Source: Sphingomonas daechungensis (GTDB lineage: Bacteria > Pseudomonadota > Alphaproteobacteria > Sphingomonadales > Sphingomonadaceae). From it: 64,000 nt of DNA. The notes below the pieces were generated by a model. That model saw nothing but the letters and a program-made list of their open reading frames with translations, searched no databases and was not told where the DNA came from. Each line of letters begins with the position of its first letter. Within the stretch, counting starts at the first letter, position 1. Made by a program: the position numbers and the translations under genes. Below, one piece after another: positions 1 to 8,695 of this stretch. The DNA lies in the NCBI RefSeq assembly GCF_014489495.1, contig NZ_CP060781.1, positions 1 to 64,000 on the forward strand, in the 5' to 3' direction.

Positions 1-21
1 ATTTCCAGCGCGGCTTGAGCC

Positions 22-690
22 ATGCGCGCGCATCATTGCCATCGCCTTCGGCCTGGCCGGTGGGCAACGGGCAACGCGCAGAGGCGGCGGACTGGTCGGC
101 GGAGGCCGGTATCGTCAGCGACTATCGCTACCGTGGTGTGTCCTTGTCGGGTGGCAAGCCGGCGTTCCAGGCCTCGCTGAGCGCGCAGCTTGAGAGCGGT
201 GCCTATGGTGAACTTGGACATCGACGATCAAAGGCGCCGGCAAGCTCGAGTTGGATGCTACGTGGCTATGCTGTCCAGCTTTCCGACAAAGTCGGCCTCG
301 ACTTGTCGAGCACGTTTTATTGTTATCCCGGCGACAGCAGCACCAACGCGTTTGAGGCAACGGCGTCCGTCGAAGCGAACGTCGGACCGCTGACGGGAAA
401 AGCCGGGGCGAGCTTTGCGCCGTCGCAACGGGGCACCGAGGACGACCTTGGACGGCGAACAGCAATCTCTACCTTTTCACGGCAGCCAATATACCGTCCC
501 AAGTCACCTATCTTCCTCAACGTCGAGCTCGGGCGCGAACGCGGCGCTGGGATACGCTTGATGGTCGATCGAAGTGGAGCTGGACAATGGGCCTTGGCGC
601 CGAGTTGCCGAATGCGCGCATCGGCCTTGACTATGTCGGCACAACGCGGGCTCGAATGGCTTGATCGCATCGCTCTTCATGCAATTTTGA
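22..690 (+). pseudogene. TorF-type putative outer-membrane porin, multiply frameshifted
   Basis: The product resembles the TorF/Gcw_chp family (TIGR02001) of outer-membrane beta-barrels found in sphingomonads. Visible family segments, in order, are a hydrophobic signal-like start (IIAIAFGLAG), then SDYRYRGVSLSGGKPAFQ, then YAVQLSDKVGLDLSSTFY, then NLYLFTAANIP, then WSWTMGLGAELPNARIGL, and a terminal NGLIASLFMQF followed by TGA at 688-690. These lie in different frames, with shifts near positions 30, 210, 270, 460, 540 and 655. Total length (about 220 residues) is normal, so material is shifted rather than lost. Whether this is a decaying gene or poor sequence is not decidable here. Family assignment is by recognition of motifs. 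Confidence 0.7.
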
Positions 691-849
691 AAATCCTCGG
701 CGTTCGCTCAAGGCAGCCTACGCTCTCGCCTAAGACTCTGGATAGGCAACCGAATCCTCTCGTTTCGGAGCTTTGGTTAAGGCGCTCGATGAGGTGCGGG
801 TGGTAAATCCAGCTCCCTGGAAGCCGACCGATGTTGGGCCGGCCGTTGC

Positions 850-1364
850 GTGGAAGCCGGCGTTGAAACTCGCGAGAACAGAGAGAAAGTAATGATCAGG
901 GCGCGCATGCGGAGCTCTTCCGCTTGGCATGACGTCTGCATCCTCAACGTGTCGCTTCATGGCCTCGGGGTTCAGAGCGCCGAGCCACCTGCCCGCGGAC
1001 TTATGTCGAAATCCGGCGCGGCCGCAGACGATCGTGGCACGCGTCGCCTGGAACAAGGCCATCGCGCCGGGCTCCGCTCGCAGGACCCTATATTCCTCAC
1101 TGCCTGCTCAACGACACTTCAGGCGAGGCCCCGGCGGCGGGTAAGGTGCAGGGGCCTGTCGAACGCCGCCACGCGCCACGACCGTCCGATACTCATGCCG
1201 CGAGCCGCCTTGCCGGCCGGGCAATCGAATTTGCAGGAATTGCGACCGTAGCGGCGGCAATCGCCCTGGCGGCGTTCGGCGCCGTGGCCCAGGCTTTCAA
1301 TGCGCCCATGGCGGCGGTCCGCGAAGCGCTCGGGGAATCAAACGCGCAACCAACTCGGGGTTAG
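850..1364 (+). CDS. PilZ-domain protein with C-terminal membrane segment (frameshifted)
   Basis: Reconstructed across at least two frame changes (about 1000 and 1110) the protein reads IRARMRSSSAWHDVCILNVS, LHGLGVQSAEPPARG, YVEIRRGR, TIVARVAWN, GHRAGLRSQDPIF and then a linker and a hydrophobic stretch (IATVAAAIALAAFGAVAQA, encoded around 1235-1295). The N-terminal part follows the sphingomonad PilZ pattern (R-x-x-x-R, then an N-V-S-x-x-G turn), a cyclic-di-GMP-binding fold. The exact start is uncertain: position 850 or the internal ATG at 892. It probably acts as a membrane-tethered cyclic-di-GMP receptor. Its target is unknown. Confidence 0.6.
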
Positions 1365-1489
1365 CGAATTCTAGGAGTGCAGGGAGTTGCGACGCCCGTC
1401 GCTTGAAACTACCGTCGCATCGCTCGGTTTATCATGGTGCGCCCGTCATGCCGTGTGGCAGGCGAGTGGACGGAGGAGCGACCGACGTC

Positions 1490-1965
1490 ATGAACAGGGA
1501 ACGGCCGCGCCCAACCAGCGATGAGCACCGGCTCATCTCGCTGGATTCCCGTGACATCGACGATCTTCGCGTCTCCTCGCCAAGCTCCACCCCTCCGGCC
1601 GCGGGACGACGTTTCGGATGCTGGAGACCACGGCCCGAGCGGAATGACCTGGTCGACAAGGCGCGGGTTGAACTCGATAACCGGCGAAAACGCGTTGCGA
1701 TCTTTGGTAGCCAGATGTTCGCCGAACCCGCGTGGGAAATGCTGCTTCTATTGTTTCTGAGTGAGGGACGGCAGCGGATCACCCAGTCGAGGCTTGGCGA
1801 GCTTTCAGGGGCTTCGCGGTCGACTGGCCTCAGGTGGATCGACTATTTGTCAGATCACGGGCTCGCGGAGCGGCGCGAGCATCCTACCGACAAGCGCAGA
1901 ATTTCGTCAGCCTCACCGAGAAGGGCCGAGCGCTCCTGTCCGTGTATCTTTCTGAGACAAAGTAA
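1490..1965 (+). CDS. Winged-helix (MarR-like) DNA-binding protein, paralogue 1 (frameshifted near its end)
   Basis: Start ATG 1490 follows a GGAGG-like site (GGAGGAGCG). The core reads FAEPAWEMLLLLFLSEG, then RLGELSGASRSTGLRWIDYL as the recognition-helix region, then a wing (LAERREHPTDKRR). After a one-base loss near 1899 the natural end reads NFVSLTEKGRALLSVYLS with TAA at 1963-1965. About 158 residues, normal for a small MarR-type regulator. It is the first of four paralogues in the first 20 kb (others at 2377, 12611 and 19974). I infer DNA binding; the target is not shown. Codon use matches its neighbours. Confidence 0.7.
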
Positions 1966-2065
1966 GGTTTACACAATTGTAGCCTTTTTTGGCTAAGGCA
2001 TTATCGGGCGGTTCGATCGGCGCGCACTTTGGCCTCAGCGCGCTCGTCTGCTCGGGGTTACGTGT

Positions 2066-2246
2066 ATGCCTGCAGTCAGTCAGGAAGCCGACGATCCGTC
2101 GGAGGACTGGACGATGCAACGCGCGCTTGCGCTGCTTGAACAAGCACTCGTCATCATCGATCGTTGGACGCCAGCCCGCCGTCGGGGCCCGCCTCCAGCA
2201 AGTGATCGAAGACGTGCAGGAGCTGAGCGCTCAAGTCGACGGCTAG
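2066..2246 (+). CDS. Small conserved-looking hypothetical protein (frameshifted)
   Basis: The start reads MPAVSQEADDPSEDWTMQRA followed by LALLEQALVIIDRW. After a one-base shift near 2172 it continues PAVGARLQQVIEDVQELSAQ and ends at 2246. It is a mostly helical, amphipathic, acidic protein of about 60 residues and could form a dimeric coil. It lies between winged-helix paralogues 1 and 2, so it may be a partner of these, which is inference from position only. Homologous small proteins occur in sphingomonads to my knowledge, without assigned function. Confidence 0.5.
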
Positions 2247-2376
2247 GATTTCGGTGACGAGCCGGATCCGTTCAAATTGGATCAAAACTCTCCCAAAATG
2301 GGCCGATCGTTAAGCGAGGGCCTACCCAACGTGGTTAATCAACACCCCGGTCTTAAACGGTCGAGGGAGTTCAATC

Positions 2377-2824
2377 ATGACCGCGGTTGCAGCACGGAAG
2401 GAGTTCAATCCCGCCACCCTGTTTCCCACGGCGGCGCCGGACGTCCTGAAGGAACATTACGTGTCGACTCCACCGGGAAGTCGGCCCACCGCGCAAGCAA
2501 GGTCCGGCAGATTCTCCAGGCCCGCCTCCGCCGCGACCAGCACTTCAGCAGCAAGCTTTTCTCCGACCCGGCCTGGGACATGCTGCTTGAGCTTTACGCC
2601 GCCGATAGTGGGGACCGGCGCCTCTCCATTTCTCGACTGTCCGAACGGACTCAGACGGCACTGACTACGACCCTGCGGTGGATCCAGGCGCTAGAGAGTG
2701 AAGGCCTGGTCGAACGCGCACGTCACCGCTCGATGGACGCCAGGTCTTCATCGTGCTGACCCATTCTGGCCGGCAAGCAATTGATGGCTATTTCGACGAT
2801 ATTGACCGCCTATCCGTCATTTGA
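2377..2824 (+). CDS. Winged-helix (MarR-like) DNA-binding protein, paralogue 2 (frameshifted)
   Basis: The N-terminal piece reads MTAVAARKEFNPATLFPTAA. After a shift near 2490 the conserved core is present: ILQARLRRDQHFSSKLF, SDPAWDMLLELYAADSG, RLSERTQTALTTTLRWIQAL, then ESEGLVERARH. A second shift near 2742 gives the family ending VFIVLTHSGRQAIDGYF, with TGA at 2822-2824. It shares with paralogue 1 the F-S/A-D/E-P-A-W-D/E-M-L core and the RWI recognition helix. A rho-independent terminator follows at 2891. The regulated genes are unknown. Confidence 0.7.
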
Positions 2825-2890
2825 TTCATATATGTCATTGATCCGCCGAGCTCTGCGGCCCTAAGTCAGTCCTACAGCGATGCCGAATCG

Positions 2891-2920
2891 CGGGTGCCAG
2901 CTCGGGGCACCCGTTTTTCT
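2891..2920 (+). terminator. Rho-independent terminator after winged-helix paralogue 2
   Basis: A perfect 8-bp stem, CGGGTGCC/GGCACCCG, with a 7-nt loop is followed at once by TTTTTCTT. It lies 67 bp beyond the stop codon of the upstream plus-strand gene. Confidence 0.85.
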
Positions 2921-3044
2921 TCCGCGGGTCCCCGATCGCGCTCCAGTCTGCGGCTCCTGAACTCGTCACGGCATTGTTCGAATTGCTTCCGATCCGGATC
3001 AATGGACAGGGTTTGGGAAAGCCGCCTGACCCGATAGCAATGCG

Positions 3045-3248
3045 GTGTTTCTGCTGCTCCTTCTTGCTGAAAGCGCCGCACCGCCGCCACGCGTGGCGCC
3101 GCAGGCCAAGGCGGTCGTCCGGATAGAGCGAAGTGTCCAAGTGCGCCGTGAAAATTGGACCGCGCCAAGCGATCTGCAGCGGCGCGAAGTGGTGAGGAAG
3201 GACGACACCGGACGCCCGGTTCTCCTGCGCCTCGTCGAGCATCAATAG
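3045..3248 (+). CDS. Small secreted hypothetical protein
   Basis: A GTG at 3045 opens a frame with a hydrophobic start (MFLLLLLAESAAPPP) and a basic, soluble remainder (VRIERSVQVRRENW, then LQRREVVRKDDTGRPVLLRL). The pattern of a signal-like N-terminus followed by R-R-E-x-x-x-x-D-x-x-G-R-P is one I associate with a short exported protein of sphingomonads. The true start may lie slightly upstream in another frame (ATG at 3040). It converges on the outer-membrane protein gene ending at 3294. No function can be assigned. Confidence 0.5.
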   Translation: MFLLLLLAESAAPPPRVAPQAKAVVRIERSVQVRRENWTAPSDLQRREVVRKDDTGRPVLLRLVEHQ

Positions 3249-3293
3249 CCGCGCGGCCGACCAAGTCCGCCTTGGCCGGCCGACCGGCTGGGC

Positions 3294-4214
3294 TTAATTG
3301 AGGGACTTGGTCAAACCGATCCGGGCCATGACATAATCATAATTGCCCGATCCACTGATCGAATTGTTTGAATATTGCGCCTGGGCAAAAGCCTGAAAGC
3401 GTGCCGTCCACGCGGGCTTTCCACGCGGACTTCGGCCAGGCGGGCCGAGGCCAGCCCCGCCGGTTGCGCGCTGAGCGCCATATCCGACGGCGCCCAGGAG
3501 CATCCAGCCGGACGTGGTGAACCGGCGCATCTGCACCACGGGCAACAGCTGGAAGAAGTTCTTGGGAGAGTAATAGTCATACTCGCCAGGCGCCGTGGAA
3601 TGAAAAAAACGGGTCCGCAGCTGGGCACTGAGCCAATGTCCGCCTTGATGACGTGGACATAACTCGCCCGTGCGTGAAGCCTTTCGTTCCGCCCGTGAAC
3701 GCCTGAACCGCGCCGGTGAACGTCAGCGTGTCCTTGGCCACGGGCACGTCGAAGCTGGCGCCCAAGAACGTGTAATACAGGCCCTCGTCGACGCCGCGGG
3801 GTGTTTCAATGATCTCGCGTTCGAGGAACACTTCCTTCGACCAATCCTTGGACCGCAGGTTGGCGGAGCCGAGCCAGGTCTTGCCATCTGTTCCGAGACG
3901 CGCCTTCCACAGCCAGTCCTTGCCCGCCTTTCCGGCAAGATCCGCATAGACGCGCTGGTCCTTGCGGGTTTTCTGCCCAAGCGGCGAAAACCAGGCTTGC
4001 TCGATGGCGACGCCGAAATAGCGATCCGGACCGGCGTCGAGGATTGCGCCACGCCCAAGGAGCTTGACCACGTCCGTATGGTCGGAGTCGGTGCTTGCAA
4101 ACAGCTCCACGCCAACGGCGGGCCCGGTGGCCTGGTCGCTTGCCTGGGCGGCCGCGGGCGAGGGAGGGAGGCCAAGCCAGCCACGAGGAGAAGAGAGTGG
4201 AAGCGGGTCATCAT
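3294..4214 (-). CDS. Outer-membrane beta-barrel protein of the glycosyltransferase operon (frameshifted)
   Basis: The start ATG at 4214 overlaps the glycosyltransferase stop as ATGA. The N-terminus is a signal peptide (MMTRFHSLLLVAGLAS, then AAAQASDQAT after a shift near 4160). The mature part shows alternating aromatic strands: VGVELFASTDSDHTDVV, RYFGVAIEQAWFSPLG, GRVMST, YYSPKNFFQLLPVVQM, GWMLLGAVGYGAQRA, and a C-terminal strand (NYDYVMARIGLTKSLN). A second shift lies near 3560-3620. The context, directly behind a processive polysaccharide synthase, suggests a role in export or anchoring of that polymer. It could also be an unrelated porin. About 300 residues. Confidence 0.6.
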
Positions 4215-5576
4215 TTGGTTCCCAGGTTTTGCGGCGGCCGTCAGTTCGGACACGTATCCCCACAGGCAGACGGGCTGCATGACGATGGCGTAGACAAGGA
4301 CGTAGAAGAGGAGGCCGGCCACGTTGCGGCGTACTTTCAGGCCCTTGGATGCGAACATCCGGCGCTGGATCCTGAAAATGACCCGTTCCACACCACCGCG
4401 AGCGGGAGCAGCAGCAGCGTGAGGGGGCCGGCGATCCAGTAATAGCCGAGCGCAGCGGCAAGAAGACCCGGAATGAAAATGAACGTGAACGTCAGGTCGA
4501 GCGGCAGGAACAGCATGTTCCACCACACGAAGAGCGTCGATAGCCGGGGTTTGAACAGCAAGCTCTTGTGCCGTTGCAGGGCCTCGATCAGGCCACGCGA
4601 CCAGCGCTTTCGCTGCTGATAGAATTGGCGGAACGAAGCGGGGCGTCGGTGAAGACGATGGCGTCCTCGGCGTAGCCGATGCGATACCCCTTCGCGAGCA
4701 TCGCCCAAGTCATGACGATGTCCTCGCCGACCGATTCAGGCCAGCCACCGACCGCTTCAAGCGCCGACTTGCGGTACAGGGAAAAAGCACCCTGCGCGAC
4801 AAGCGTGCCGTGATACATGCTCTGCATGCGCTTCACTGCAGAGATGCCGTGGAAGTAGTCCCATTCCTGCGCGGCGGTGACCAGGCTGGCGCGGCTGTTT
4901 CGCACCAGGACCGCGCCGGCGACAGCCATCGTCCGGGCGGGTCCGACAAGTACCGCTCCACGATCTCCTTCAAGCTGTCGGAGCGGAGGCGGCTATCGCC
5001 ATCAATAGTGCAGACAAGGTCGTGGCGAGCGGCGGCAAGGCCGTCATTGAGGACAGCCGCCTTGCCCCGGTTCTGTTCAAAGTCGAGGAGGCGAACGTCA
5101 ATATTCTCGGGAAGCTGGAGCGACTTGCGGGCAGAATGAAAGGTTTCGACGGTGCGGTCTTTGGAGCCGTCGTTGAGGACGAGTGCTTCGACCTCGCCGA
5201 CATAATTGAGGTTGGCAATGCTTTCGAGCGTGGCTGCAAGCCCGGCTTCCTCGTTGTAGGCGGCGATGAGGATGGTCACGCCGGGATAGGAGAGGGGCGT
5301 TCGTCGCGGCGGCCTGCGGTCGAGAAGAAGGGACGTCGCCAGGAATGCGTTCATGAACCCCGGTACGAACGCGACGAATGTGAGCGTCCAGAGCGCGAGG
5401 AACGGGTTCGTGAGCTCGGCGAGATCGCGCATCCAGGCCGACGCCACGCTGACGCTGAACGCCGTCCACGCGATGGCGATCGTCAGGGCGACGCCGAATT
5501 TGATCCGCACTGACAGATAGCGTCGCCGGTACGGGACCGCAGTCTTCAGGAGGTCGGTTGATACTGGCGCGTTCAT
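4211..5576 (-). CDS. Processive family-2 glycosyltransferase, exopolysaccharide synthase type (frameshifted)
   Basis: This is a membrane GT2 enzyme of the BcsA/PgaC/HasA kind, expected to polymerise a nucleotide sugar at the inner membrane. An N-terminal pair of membrane segments (VALTIAIAWTAFSVSVA; LALWTLTFVAFVPGFM) precedes the GT-A domain with VTILIAAYNEEAGL, LNDGSKDRT, the TIDGDSR acidic motif, GED and QQRKRW (the Q-x-x-R-W signature of processive enzymes), followed by C-terminal membrane segments (LFVWWNMLFLPLDLTF onward). The segments lie in three to four frames, with shifts near 4925, 4640, 4375 and 4230. Start ATG 5576 has a GAAGG site; an in-frame upstream start at 5660 is possible. 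The polymer is not identifiable. Confidence 0.8.
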
Positions 5577-5859
5577 CGAAACCTTCAGCAATTCCTCAAG
5601 GCTCGCGAACACGAAGCGCCTCGATGGGCTTCGCGCGGCGGCGCCATCATTCACGGTCAACCGGGGCCGCGTCGCGCAACCGGTTGAAAAACCCTCAACA
5701 GGTTGAACTATCCGGAGAAGTGCCCGTCATCCGGACTAGGATCAGATGGTGAAGATTGCGTTTACTACGCTTCCGAACCGGAAGGATTCTCGGCCACTGC
5801 GCAGGGCCCCGAAGCGTCAGTGGAGGTTGGGTGAAGCCATCGAGGAGGGGACCTCGGGG

Positions 5860-6048
5860 TCAGGGCCGAATGCGGCCACCGGTATCAATTGCGTCAAGCA
5901 GGTCCTTGAAAGCACCCGAGCGGGGCAGGGGAAAGGCCTCACGCACGGCACCGGACAGGCATTCTCGATTGGTCAAATCGGCGCTCGGGACGTCGGCAAG
6001 ATCACCCGGATCGAAGCGCTTCGGCGGTCGCAAACCTTGGTCGCCCAT
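5860..6048 (-). CDS. Small hypothetical protein coupled to the PilZ gene
   Basis: The ATG at 6048 overlaps the stop of the upstream PilZ gene (TGATG), so translation is probably coupled. The 62-residue product begins MGDQGLRPPKRFDPGDLADV and ends with an amphipathic helix (FKDLLDAID). No known domain is recognised. Its position in the PilZ, small protein, glycosyltransferase, outer-membrane protein series suggests a part in polysaccharide synthesis or its control. Confidence 0.5.
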   Translation of the reverse strand: MGDQGLRPPKRFDPGDLADVPSADLTNRECLSGAVREAFPLPRSGAFKDLLDAIDTGGRIRP

Positions 6049-6616
6049 CAGTGTTGAAGCTTCCCGATCGCCGCAAGCTCCTGGGCAAGGATTTCAAGAC
6101 GGAGGATCTCCTCGGCGAGTGCCGGGGACTGGTCGGACTGATCCGCGAGGCGCCTGGTGATCTGCAGCAGGGTCGCACTCAGGCCGGACAATTGTTGCCC
6201 GCACAGTGCCGCGGCAGAGCCCGCCTCCAGTGCCGTCCCGTTGCGGTACTGGGCAATGGTGGCATCGATGCGCTGCTGGTCGAACGGGCCGGCCAGGTCC
6301 ATCCAGTCGGCAACGTCGATGGCCTCCGCAAATTGCACGCCGCATTGACGATCCGTTGCCCAGGCGATCTCACCGGACACGGATCGGCTGCCGCGGCGAA
6401 GGAGGACGGCGTGGCCCGCCGCAGGAAAATGGCTTCCCTCCAGCAGCGCCCGCTGGGCGAGAGATTCCGAACGCGAACCGGGCAATTCTCAGTCGCGGTC
6501 CGCAGCACGGCCATGAGAAAAACGTGAGATCGCAGTTCAGATCTTGGATCGCTGATGGCGGTATTGGACAGCACTGGAGCCCTTGGTGACGACACGGCCC
6601 CAATCTGCGGTCTCAA
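6048..6616 (-). CDS. PilZ-domain cyclic-di-GMP receptor protein (frameshifted near its start)
   Basis: The N-terminal piece (RSELRSHVFLMAVLRTA, then NCPVRVRNLS) and, after a shift near 6465, ALLEGSHFPAAGHAVLLRRG, RSVSGEIAWATDRQCGVQF and a long C-terminal helix (LAEEILRLEILAQELAAIG) make up a PilZ fold of about 185 residues. The R-V-R-N-L-S...G-A-L-L-E-G stretch matches the sphingomonad PilZ N-x-S-x-x-G variant. It is the likely first gene of the minus-strand glycosyltransferase operon, a plausible route for cyclic-di-GMP control of polymer synthesis. The start may be at 6616 or slightly different. Confidence 0.7.
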
Positions 6617-6926
6617 TCTTGGAGAGATGGTGAATCAAAGCTCCGAAACGGATCGATATCAAATGCGGGAGTTTTCGGTATGGCCAGCACCCCTTTTTGA
6701 AAGGCGGCAACGCCTTCGAAATTTCTTCAGGCCCGCGATCATTGCGAATCTCAATGATCCCTCGCTGGGTGATGCGTCAGTCTGGGCAAGTCCGGAAGCG
6801 CTTCGTCTCGCCTCGTGGGCGGGAGGTATGTGCGAATTCCATCCACTATGGAGCAATGGTTAGGCTCCGAGCAATCGGCCTTCGCCAGGGTCCTGATCCT
6901 CGCGATCAAAAGGACCGCATGCCGAC

Positions 6927-7391
6927 ATGTCTCGATCACGTTTGCAATTGTGGACAAAAGCGCTCCTCGTCGTGCTGGCGCTGCCCGCCGGCGCGTCCGC
7001 GACAGCCGGACCACAACCCTCCACCATTGGTCCGACTTCGCGCTCGAGCATTCGCCTCAGCGTCAGTGTCCGGCCGCGGACGGGCGTGTCTCTCGCACGC
7101 GGATCGGCAGGGCAGGGCGTCCGCTCCTCGGACCACGGTATCTGCATTTGGTCGACCATGGCCTCTCGGACATTTTCGATTGCGCTGCTTCCACCAGGCG
7201 AACTTCCTGGGCCGGCTACCACGCTGGAACACGCCGGTTCACCGATGGCGTTGAAGCCGGGCCAGGCTGTCGACGTTCAAGCCCTGGGCTCGGCCGCTGA
7301 CTGTGAACGCGAACAGGCCCGGATTGTGCTCCCAGCAGGGCCTGAGATCGAGTGGCCCTCAGCGTCGCTCCTGATTGTTTCACCCCAATAG
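6927..7391 (+). CDS. Divergent SCPU-like secreted fimbrial protein
   Basis: The 154-residue protein has a clear signal peptide (ALLVVLALPAGASATA) and a mature part with SSIRLSVSVRPR and GICIWSTMASRTFSIALL. The second motif lines up with VCVWSNTSTKGYRVTATG and VCVFSQAATRGYHVTATG of the next two genes, so I read it as a diverged spore-coat-U/SCPU domain. It precedes the pilin genes by about 190 bp and may be a minor subunit or an adaptor. The start is ATG 6927. Ending VSPQ. Confidence 0.55.
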   Translation: MSRSRLQLWTKALLVVLALPAGASATAGPQPSTIGPTSRSSIRLSVSVRPRTGVSLARGSAGQGVRSSDHGICIWSTMASRTFSIALLPPGELPGPATTLEHAGSPMALKPGQAVDVQALGSAADCEREQARIVLPAGPEIEWPSASLLIVSPQ

Positions 7392-7502
7392 AACATGACG
7401 GCTTTCGAGCTCGAGCAATTTTCCCGATTGCCGTCCCCGCTTTGTAAACATAACTTCACGAGGGTGGGGAGCGTTTACGCTGGCGGCGGGGCAGGCAAAT
7501 TG

Positions 7503-7515
7503 ACGGTCTGTTAAC
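7503..7515 (+). promoter_or_regulatory. 13-nt motif shared with the promoter region of winged-helix paralogue 4
   Basis: ACGGTCTGTTAAC occurs here, 71 bp before the pilin start, and again at 19903-19915, 59 bp before another gene start. Its GTTAAC core resembles a CtrA half-site, which is inference. Confidence 0.4.
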
Positions 7516-7585
7516 TTTGTTGGTTGTATCCCGTGCCGATTAATCGATCCGTTTCGGATGAATTTTGCTCGGTGGGGGTCAGTTC

Positions 7586-8131
7586 ATGGTCAGAAAGTAT
7601 ATTCCGTCGGTCATGGCCGCGCTCGCGGTGCTTGCATCAGCAGGCACGGCTCAGGCGGCGACACAAGGTAGTCTCGGCGCAACCTCGACGGGCTCCGTCT
7701 CGATTTCGGCCTCGGTCCCGAACCGCGTCCGTATCAGCGGCTTGAGCGACGTCGCGTTCACCAACGCCGATCCAAGCTTGAACGCGTCCAACGCCCAGAA
7801 CGTCTGCGTCTGGAGCAACACGAGCACCAAGGGCTACCGCGTGACGGCGACCGGAAGCGGCGCGGCCAATGCGTTCACCCTGGCCAATGCGAGCCTGACA
7901 GTTCCCTATACGGTCGAGTGGAGCGCGTCGTCCGGGCAGACCAGCGGCACGGCCCTCGCGGTCGGAACGCCGCTCACGGGTCAGACTTCGCTCGCAACGA
8001 ATTCAAACTGCGCGTCGGGCCCGTCCTCGAGCGCGAGCCTCATCGTCAAGATCGCTGCAACCGATCTCCAGACGATGACTGCTGCGACGAACTACACGGG
8101 CACGCTCACCCTCCTGGTCGCGCCCGAATAA
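7586..8131 (+). CDS. Spore coat protein U (SCPU) domain fimbrial subunit
   Basis: ATG 7586 follows a G-rich ribosome site (GGTGGGGGT). The product (181 residues) has a signal peptide (SVMAALAVLASAGTAQAA), then an SCPU domain: VSISASVPNRVRISGLSDV, two cysteines (NVCVWSN and SNCASG) and the family-typical C-terminus (YTGTLTLLVAPE). Such proteins are the subunits of archaic (Csu-type) chaperone-usher fimbriae used in surface attachment. It is the first strong pilin of the operon ending with the chaperone at 11863. The gene is intact. Confidence 0.85.
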   Translation: MVRKYIPSVMAALAVLASAGTAQAATQGSLGATSTGSVSISASVPNRVRISGLSDVAFTNADPSLNASNAQNVCVWSNTSTKGYRVTATGSGAANAFTLANASLTVPYTVEWSASSGQTSGTALAVGTPLTGQTSLATNSNCASGPSSSASLIVKIAATDLQTMTAATNYTGTLTLLVAPE

Positions 8132-8143
8132 GGCCCGCAAATC

Positions 8144-8689
8144 GTGGCGCCGTCGCCTCCTGCCGTCGTTCCCATGACGACGCCAAGCGGCGCGGCGCCC
8201 GTTCGCGCCATGCGGCTTCTCCTCGTGCTCGCCGTCGGCCTGCTTGCCGCTGCCGTTGCGCCAAGTCCCGCCGCCGCCCAGCGTGTCCGGATCACCAAGC
8301 TGAGTGATGTCGCGTTCGGGTCCCTGACGAACCTCGGCGTTGACGCCGTTCGCAATCAAAGCGTCTGCGTCTTCTCGCAGGCGGCGACCAGGGGTTATCA
8401 TGTTACGGCCACGGGGTCGGCGCCAGGCGGCAGCTTTGCGCTGCTGTCCGGCGGTAACCAGCTTGCCTATGACGTCCAGTGGAGTCCTTCGGCTGGCCAG
8501 TCCTCTGGCACCCAGCTCAGCCCGAACGTCACCCTGACCGGGCTCACCAGCACCGCGACGCAGCAATCCTGCAACAGCGGCCCGGCGACGTCGGCGTCGC
8601 TCATCGTTGTCCTGCGCTCGACGACGTTGTCGAATGCCCGGGCGGGGTCCTACGCCGGCACGCTCACTTTGGTCATCGGACCCGAATAA
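8144..8689 (+). CDS. SCPU-domain fimbrial subunit, second copy
   Basis: It lies 12 bp after the first pilin gene. Possible starts are GTG 8144, ATG 8174 or ATG 8210; the last leaves a compact signal peptide (LLLVLAVGLLAAAVAP). The mature protein keeps VRITKLSDVAFGSL, SVCVFSQAATRGYHVTATG, QQSCNSG and the terminal YAGTLTLVIGPE. It is more diverged from the 7586 product in the N-terminal strand, which could fit a minor or tip subunit. No large separate adhesin gene is present in the operon. Confidence 0.85.
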   Translation: MAPSPPAVVPMTTPSGAAPVRAMRLLLVLAVGLLAAAVAPSPAAAQRVRITKLSDVAFGSLTNLGVDAVRNQSVCVFSQAATRGYHVTATGSAPGGSFALLSGGNQLAYDVQWSPSAGQSSGTQLSPNVTLTGLTSTATQQSCNSGPATSASLIVVLRSTTLSNARAGSYAGTLTLVIGPE

Positions 8690-8695
8690 GCCCAA

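Noticed and set aside
3670-4293. Plus-strand frame of 207 codons
   Set aside because: Shadow of the outer-membrane protein gene, whose strands and signal peptide are clear on the other strand.
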